Below, piece after piece: positions 60,939 to 64,000 of a stretch of DNA of 64,000 nucleotides (within the stretch, counting starts at the first letter, position 1; each line of letters opens with the position of its first letter). Made by a program: the position numbers and the translations under genes. Below the pieces are notes generated by a model, which was given only the letters and a program-made list of their open reading frames with translations, was not told where the DNA came from and searched no databases. The DNA lies in assembly GCF_003148685.1 (NCBI RefSeq), contig NZ_QGGR01000041.1, forward strand, positions 1-64,000, read 5' to 3'. Origin of the DNA: Actinoplanes xinjiangensis (GTDB lineage: Bacteria > Actinomycetota > Actinomycetes > Mycobacteriales > Micromonosporaceae).

Positions 60939-62222
60939 TCAGGTCGTCGCGGAGAGTGTCTCCAGACCGACGAGCACCTGGTCCGCGGCGGCGGTCGCCG
61001 CCGACAGCTGGGTGGTCACCTCGGCCAGCACGGCCGCCTGTTCCTCCACCGAGGACGCGATGTTGAGCTGCAACTCGTGGATGTCGTCGACGGCTCCGGT
61101 GGTGGAGGCGAAGGTGTGCGCCACGTCTCCGGTCTCGGCCACGATCGCGGTGATCACCTGGTTGACCTTCTCCACCGAGGTGGCCGTCTCCCGGGCGAGA
61201 TCCTTGACCTCCCCGGCGACCACGGCGAATCCCTTGCCCAGCTCACCGGCGCGGGCCGCCTCGATGGTGGCGTTGAGGGCGAGCAGGTTGGTCTGCTCGG
61301 CCAGCGACGCGATGATCGCGTTCACCGCGGCGATCTCCCCGACCGACTTCTCCAGGCGGCGTACCTTCTCGCCGGCGGACGCGGCCGCGTCCTTGCCGGT
61401 GGACGCGGTCCCGGCGGCCTGCGCGGATCGTTGGGCGATGTCGCGCACGGACGTGGTGAGCGCCGCGAGTTCCCGGTCGACGGCGGCGACCGCCGAGATC
61501 GCGGTGTGCGCCTCGCCGCTGATCTGCGCGACGTCGGCGGCGATCCGCCGGGCCTGCGCGGCCGACTCCTCCGACCGTACGCGCAGATCCTCGGCGGCCC
61601 GCTCCCGCGCCTCGTGCTCGGACCGTTCGACCTCGCGGCGGGCGTCCTCGGCCTGCCGGGCGAGCACCTCGTTCTCGCGTTCCGCCTGTTCGGCGAAGTG
61701 CCAGAAGATGACGATGCCGGCCACCTCCAGGGTGACCAGACCGGCGTGCAGGGCGACCATGCCGAGAGCGGCGCCGACACCCATGTGATGCTCACCGAAC
61801 ACCCGTTCCGGGGACACCAGGCCGAGCACCCCATGATGTACGACGACCACGACGACCGCCGAGACCAGCGGCGCCCACTGCTGGTACAGCGCTACGAAGA
61901 TCAGTACCGCGTACAGGTGGATGTGCGTGGACATCTCGCCACCGGTGAGCTCGATCGCCACGAACGTGCACGCGATCAGTCCGACGCTGACATGGCTGGC
62001 CCGGGCCTTGAGATTGTCGGCGGGCAGCAGCCCGGCGAGGGCGGCCCAGACGCCGACGGCCGCGGACAGGCCGACCGCCTCCCACGGTGACCGTGGCCCG
62101 AGAATGCCGACGACCAGGAACACCGGCACGTGGAACCAGAGCAACCGGCTCACGATCCGGTGCCGGGCCTGCCAGGACGCCTCGGAGAGCCGGGCACCGC
62201 GCGGCAATGTCAGAGAGCTCAC
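60939..62222 (-). CDS. methyl-accepting chemotaxis-type protein without external sensor
   Basis: A 427-aa receptor. Six hydrophobic segments (about residues 25-190, from LLWFHVPVFLVVGILG to AGLVTLEVAGIVIFW) have only short loops; there is no extracellular ligand domain and no clear HAMP. A long coiled coil (QAERENEVLARQAEDARREV) leads to the signalling domain with the highly conserved hairpin IASLAEQTNLLALNATIEAA followed by GFAVVAGEVKDLA. It probably senses a membrane or intracellular cue and signals to CheA-CheW, which are not in this window. The GTG at 62222 follows AGGGGG. Confidence 0.88.
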   Translation of the reverse strand: MSSLTLPRGARLSEASWQARHRIVSRLLWFHVPVFLVVGILGPRSPWEAVGLSAAVGVWAALAGLLPADNLKARASHVSVGLIACTFVAIELTGGEMSTHIHLYAVLIFVALYQQWAPLVSAVVVVVVHHGVLGLVSPERVFGEHHMGVGAALGMVALHAGLVTLEVAGIVIFWHFAEQAERENEVLARQAEDARREVERSEHEARERAAEDLRVRSEESAAQARRIAADVAQISGEAHTAISAVAAVDRELAALTTSVRDIAQRSAQAAGTASTGKDAAASAGEKVRRLEKSVGEIAAVNAIIASLAEQTNLLALNATIEAARAGELGKGFAVVAGEVKDLARETATSVEKVNQVITAIVAETGDVAHTFASTTGAVDDIHELQLNIASSVEEQAAVLAEVTTQLSAATAAADQVLVGLETLSATT

Positions 62223-62366
62223 GTCCCCCTGATCGACCGAGCGACGGCGCACATGACCCCGTCGGGCAAAAGGCCCAAGACCTGCCCGTTCCCCCGCGAA
62301 CAGTGCCACGATGGGAGTAGGGAACCCACCGGCCGGCGGCCGTGCCGGCCCGATCAGGGAGGGACC

Positions 62367-62666
62367 ATGATCCATGACCGTCCCGGCCTCCCGCGCTTCG
62401 ACGCCACGCTGACCACCGCGAACGTCCACGAGCGCGCCGAACAGGTCGCTGTGCCCGACTTCGACTGGATGAGCACCCCGGTCCTAGCTTTCGTCGACGC
62501 GCTCCTGCACATCGACATGAACGCTCCGCCGCCGCGCCGCCACCACCACTTCCCGCCGCCCACCGCGGTCCCGCATCCGGCCGGCGCACCCACCACACCG
62601 CCGTTCGACACCGCCGCCCACAGCGGCGGCCACCTGCTGGCCGGCCTGACCCGCATGCACCGCTGA
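62367..62666 (+). CDS. small His/Pro-rich protein of unknown function
   Basis: A 99-aa protein. The ATG at 62367 follows a strong AGGGAGGG. There is no signal peptide. The first half contains DFDWMSTPVLAFVDALLHID, a likely amphipathic helix. The second half is rich in Pro and His (NAPPPRRHHHFPPP) and ends in HSGGHLLAGLTRMHR; the His could bind metal. It diverges from the chemoreceptor gene. I recognise no family. Confidence 0.55.
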   Translation: MIHDRPGLPRFDATLTTANVHERAEQVAVPDFDWMSTPVLAFVDALLHIDMNAPPPRRHHHFPPPTAVPHPAGAPTTPPFDTAAHSGGHLLAGLTRMHR

Positions 62667-62728
62667 TCCCACGCCGCCGAACCCACCTACCCGCCCCCCG
62701 GCGCGCATACCGAAAGCCGCCACTCTCA

Positions 62729-62907
62729 CCGGCTGGCCACCACCGCTGCCTCACACCCCTCAAGACAACGGTGGGGACCAGCCCGAAAGAACCGGCTGGC
62801 CGCCACCGCTGCCTCACACCTCTCAACACAACGGTGGGAACCAGCCCGAAAGAACCAGCTGGCTGTCACCGCTGTCTCAGCGTGGCTGAGACAGCGGTGG
62901 GGACCAG
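62729..62907. repeat. array of three 53-bp palindromic elements, 63-bp period
   Basis: Copies at 62729-62781, 62792-62844 and 62855-62907, joined by 10-bp linkers of the type CGAAAGAACC, which is close to the reverse complement of the linkers at 34175-34416. The first two copies are decayed inside the arms; the third is nearly perfect (62856-62878 with 62884-62906). They lie in the gene-free stretch 62667-63152. The rest of it holds a GC-rich hairpin near 62929-62943 and the terminator at 63042-63096. Confidence 0.88.
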
Positions 62908-63041
62908 CCGGGTGTGGGGGCGCCCGCGCAGCGGGCGGCTCTTTGAGGGCGCTGCGACAGCGCTGAGCGCTGGCCGCGGAGGATTCTGCCGAATCGCAGG
63001 TTCGCTGCCGTCGGCGGCGCGAAGGAGTAGGTCGGGGAAAG

Positions 63042-63096
63042 CGAACGGCCCTGGTCGCTGCGCTCCGGGTAGGGAGGCGGCGGCCAGGGCCGTTCG
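63042..63096 (-). terminator. large hairpin after the HAD phosphatase gene
   Basis: A perfect 13-bp inverted repeat (63042-63054 with 63084-63096) around a 29-nt GC-rich loop, starting 56 bp beyond the HAD gene stop on the minus strand. Confidence 0.5.
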
Positions 63097-63152
63097 GGAG
63101 TCGAGCGGTGCGGGACCGGGGAGCGTGAGGGCTTTCCGGAGGTGCCGCGAGG

Positions 63153-64000
63153 TCAGTGCTGTTCGGGGAGGTTCCAGGAGGCCAGCAGTTCGCGGGCGTC
63201 AGTGGATCCGGCGGTGATCGCGGTGACCGGGACACCGGTCCAGGTGACTCCGCAGAGCAGGCGCAGGGCGTCGACCGGGGTACCGGAGCCGTCCAGCTCG
63301 ACGCCGTCGGCGTTCCGCGTCAGGCGCCAGCCACCGATCTCGTCTCCTGGACCCCCGCCGCCGGTGACCGGAAGGCGGGCCTCGTCGGCTGGGCGGAACA
63401 GGCCGGACATGTCGGCGGCCACATAGGTGGGTCGCCGGTCCTCAGGGGCGGTCAGCAGGTCGGCCGGGCCGCTGACCCCGGTCAGGACGAGCAGGCTGTC
63501 CATACCGGCGGTGACGGCGCCCTGGATGTCGGTGTCCAGACGGTCACCGACGGTCAGCGGACGCTCGGCCCGGGACTGGGCGGCCGCGGTCCGGAACAGG
63601 CCGGGCTGCGGCTTGCCGACGACCACGTCCGGGTCACGGTCGAGGGCCGTTCGCAGCACCGCGACGAGCGAGCCGTTGCCCGGCAGCGGACCACGCGGGC
63701 TGGGCAGGGTGCGGTCGGTGTTGGTCGCGAACCAGGTCGCCCCGGCCCGTACCGCCACCACCGCCTCGGCCAGGATCTTCCAGCCGACCTCCGGGCCGTA
63801 CCCCTGGACCACCGCGACCGGCTCGTCCTCCGCCGAGTCGACCGGGGTCAGACCCGCGTCGCGGACCTCGGCGCGCAGCGCCTCCGCCCCGACCACCAGG
63901 ACCGGTGCCCCGGCCGGCAGCCGCTCGGCGAGCAGCGCCGCCGCGGCGCCGGCCGAGGTCAGTACCTCGGCCGGCTCCGCGTTCACACCCATGCCGGTCA
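63153..64000 (-). CDS. HAD-IIA family hydrolase, cut by the window end
   Basis: The visible 282 residues lack the N-terminus with the nucleophilic Asp, which lies beyond 64000; the frame stays open to the edge. Typical HAD-IIA parts are seen: TWFATNTDRTLPSPRG, DPDVVVGKPQPGLF with the catalytic Lys, and the Mg-binding GDRLDTDIQGAVTAGMDSLLVLTGVS. These enzymes (NagD, phosphoglycolate or glycerol-phosphate phosphatases) dephosphorylate small molecules. An extra C-terminal segment of about 80 residues (GGWRLTRNADGVELDGSG to the end) is common in actinobacterial members near tlyA. Confidence 0.9.
   Translation of the reverse strand, partial: TGMGVNAEPAEVLTSAGAAAALLAERLPAGAPVLVVGAEALRAEVRDAGLTPVDSAEDEPVAVVQGYGPEVGWKILAEAVVAVRAGATWFATNTDRTLPSPRGPLPGNGSLVAVLRTALDRDPDVVVGKPQPGLFRTAAAQSRAERPLTVGDRLDTDIQGAVTAGMDSLLVLTGVSGPADLLTAPEDRRPTYVAADMSGLFRPADEARLPVTGGGGPGDEIGGWRLTRNADGVELDGSGTPVDALRLLCGVTWTGVPVTAITAGSTDARELLASWNLPEQH

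Overview
The window is very GC-rich, with dense genes, frequent GTG/TTG starts and 4-bp ATGA/GTGA overlaps. It carries a conserved actinobacterial core: steA-steB, recN, nadK, tlyA, pyrG, ald, xerD, parA, scpA, scpB and rluB. With the extracellular trypsin and carboxypeptidase and an F420-type oxidoreductase, this points to a filamentous actinomycete. Micromonosporaceae (Actinoplanes-like) is my best guess, by inference only. I see no rRNA or tRNA gene, insertion sequence, integrase of a mobile element, or CRISPR array.

Layout. (1) 1-5.9 kb: possible structured RNA, a GntR regulator, an MpaB/DUF2236 oxygenase, two secreted proteases, a flavin-type oxidoreductase, a NADAR protein and a small secreted protein. 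(2) 6-12.7 kb: a fatty-acid degradation regulon of an acyl-CoA synthetase, a tandem-domain TetR repressor, a thiolase and a FadB-type multifunctional enzyme. Both intergenic spaces around the repressor gene carry the same 23-bp asymmetric motif. (3) 12.7-20 kb: a shortened phosphotransferase, an ABC exporter, a second acyl-CoA synthetase, a membrane GGDEF-EAL protein, a metallophosphoesterase and a zinc-ribbon protein. (4) 20-24.4 kb: a lipoprotein adaptor, ABC ATPase and FtsX-type permease, then an orphan sugar-binding lipoprotein. (5) 24.5-39.6 kb: the chromosome-segregation block rluB-scpB-scpA and pseudo-protease-parA-xerD-ald. It is split by about 9 kb holding an acetyltransferase, a histone-H1-like protein, a glycerol catabolic cluster with two glpK genes, an IclR regulator, glpD and an MFS transporter.

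(6) 39.6-44.2 kb: an accessory patch with a barstar-domain protein, a 5'-truncated methyltransferase, an F420-type oxidoreductase, a VOC protein, and a TetR-controlled macrolide-type glycosyltransferase. (7) 44.2-60.5 kb, almost all on the minus strand: nudix, pyrG, a cell-envelope set (phosphatase-like membrane protein, glycosyltransferase, MurJ, MraY-like protein, SteB, SteA), recN, nadK, tlyA, and a phasin-like protein with a long Ala/Lys tail. (8) 60.5-64 kb: an SCP2 protein, a soluble-sensor-less chemoreceptor, a small His/Pro-rich protein, and a HAD phosphatase cut by the window end.

The most unusual signal is a family of exactly 53-bp palindromic elements. They occur singly (iclR-glpK promoter region) and in 63-bp-period arrays of four (after glpD) and three (before the HAD gene), eight copies in all. 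Their fixed length, fixed 10-bp linkers and purely intergenic placement suggest a REP/MITE-like element that I do not recognise.
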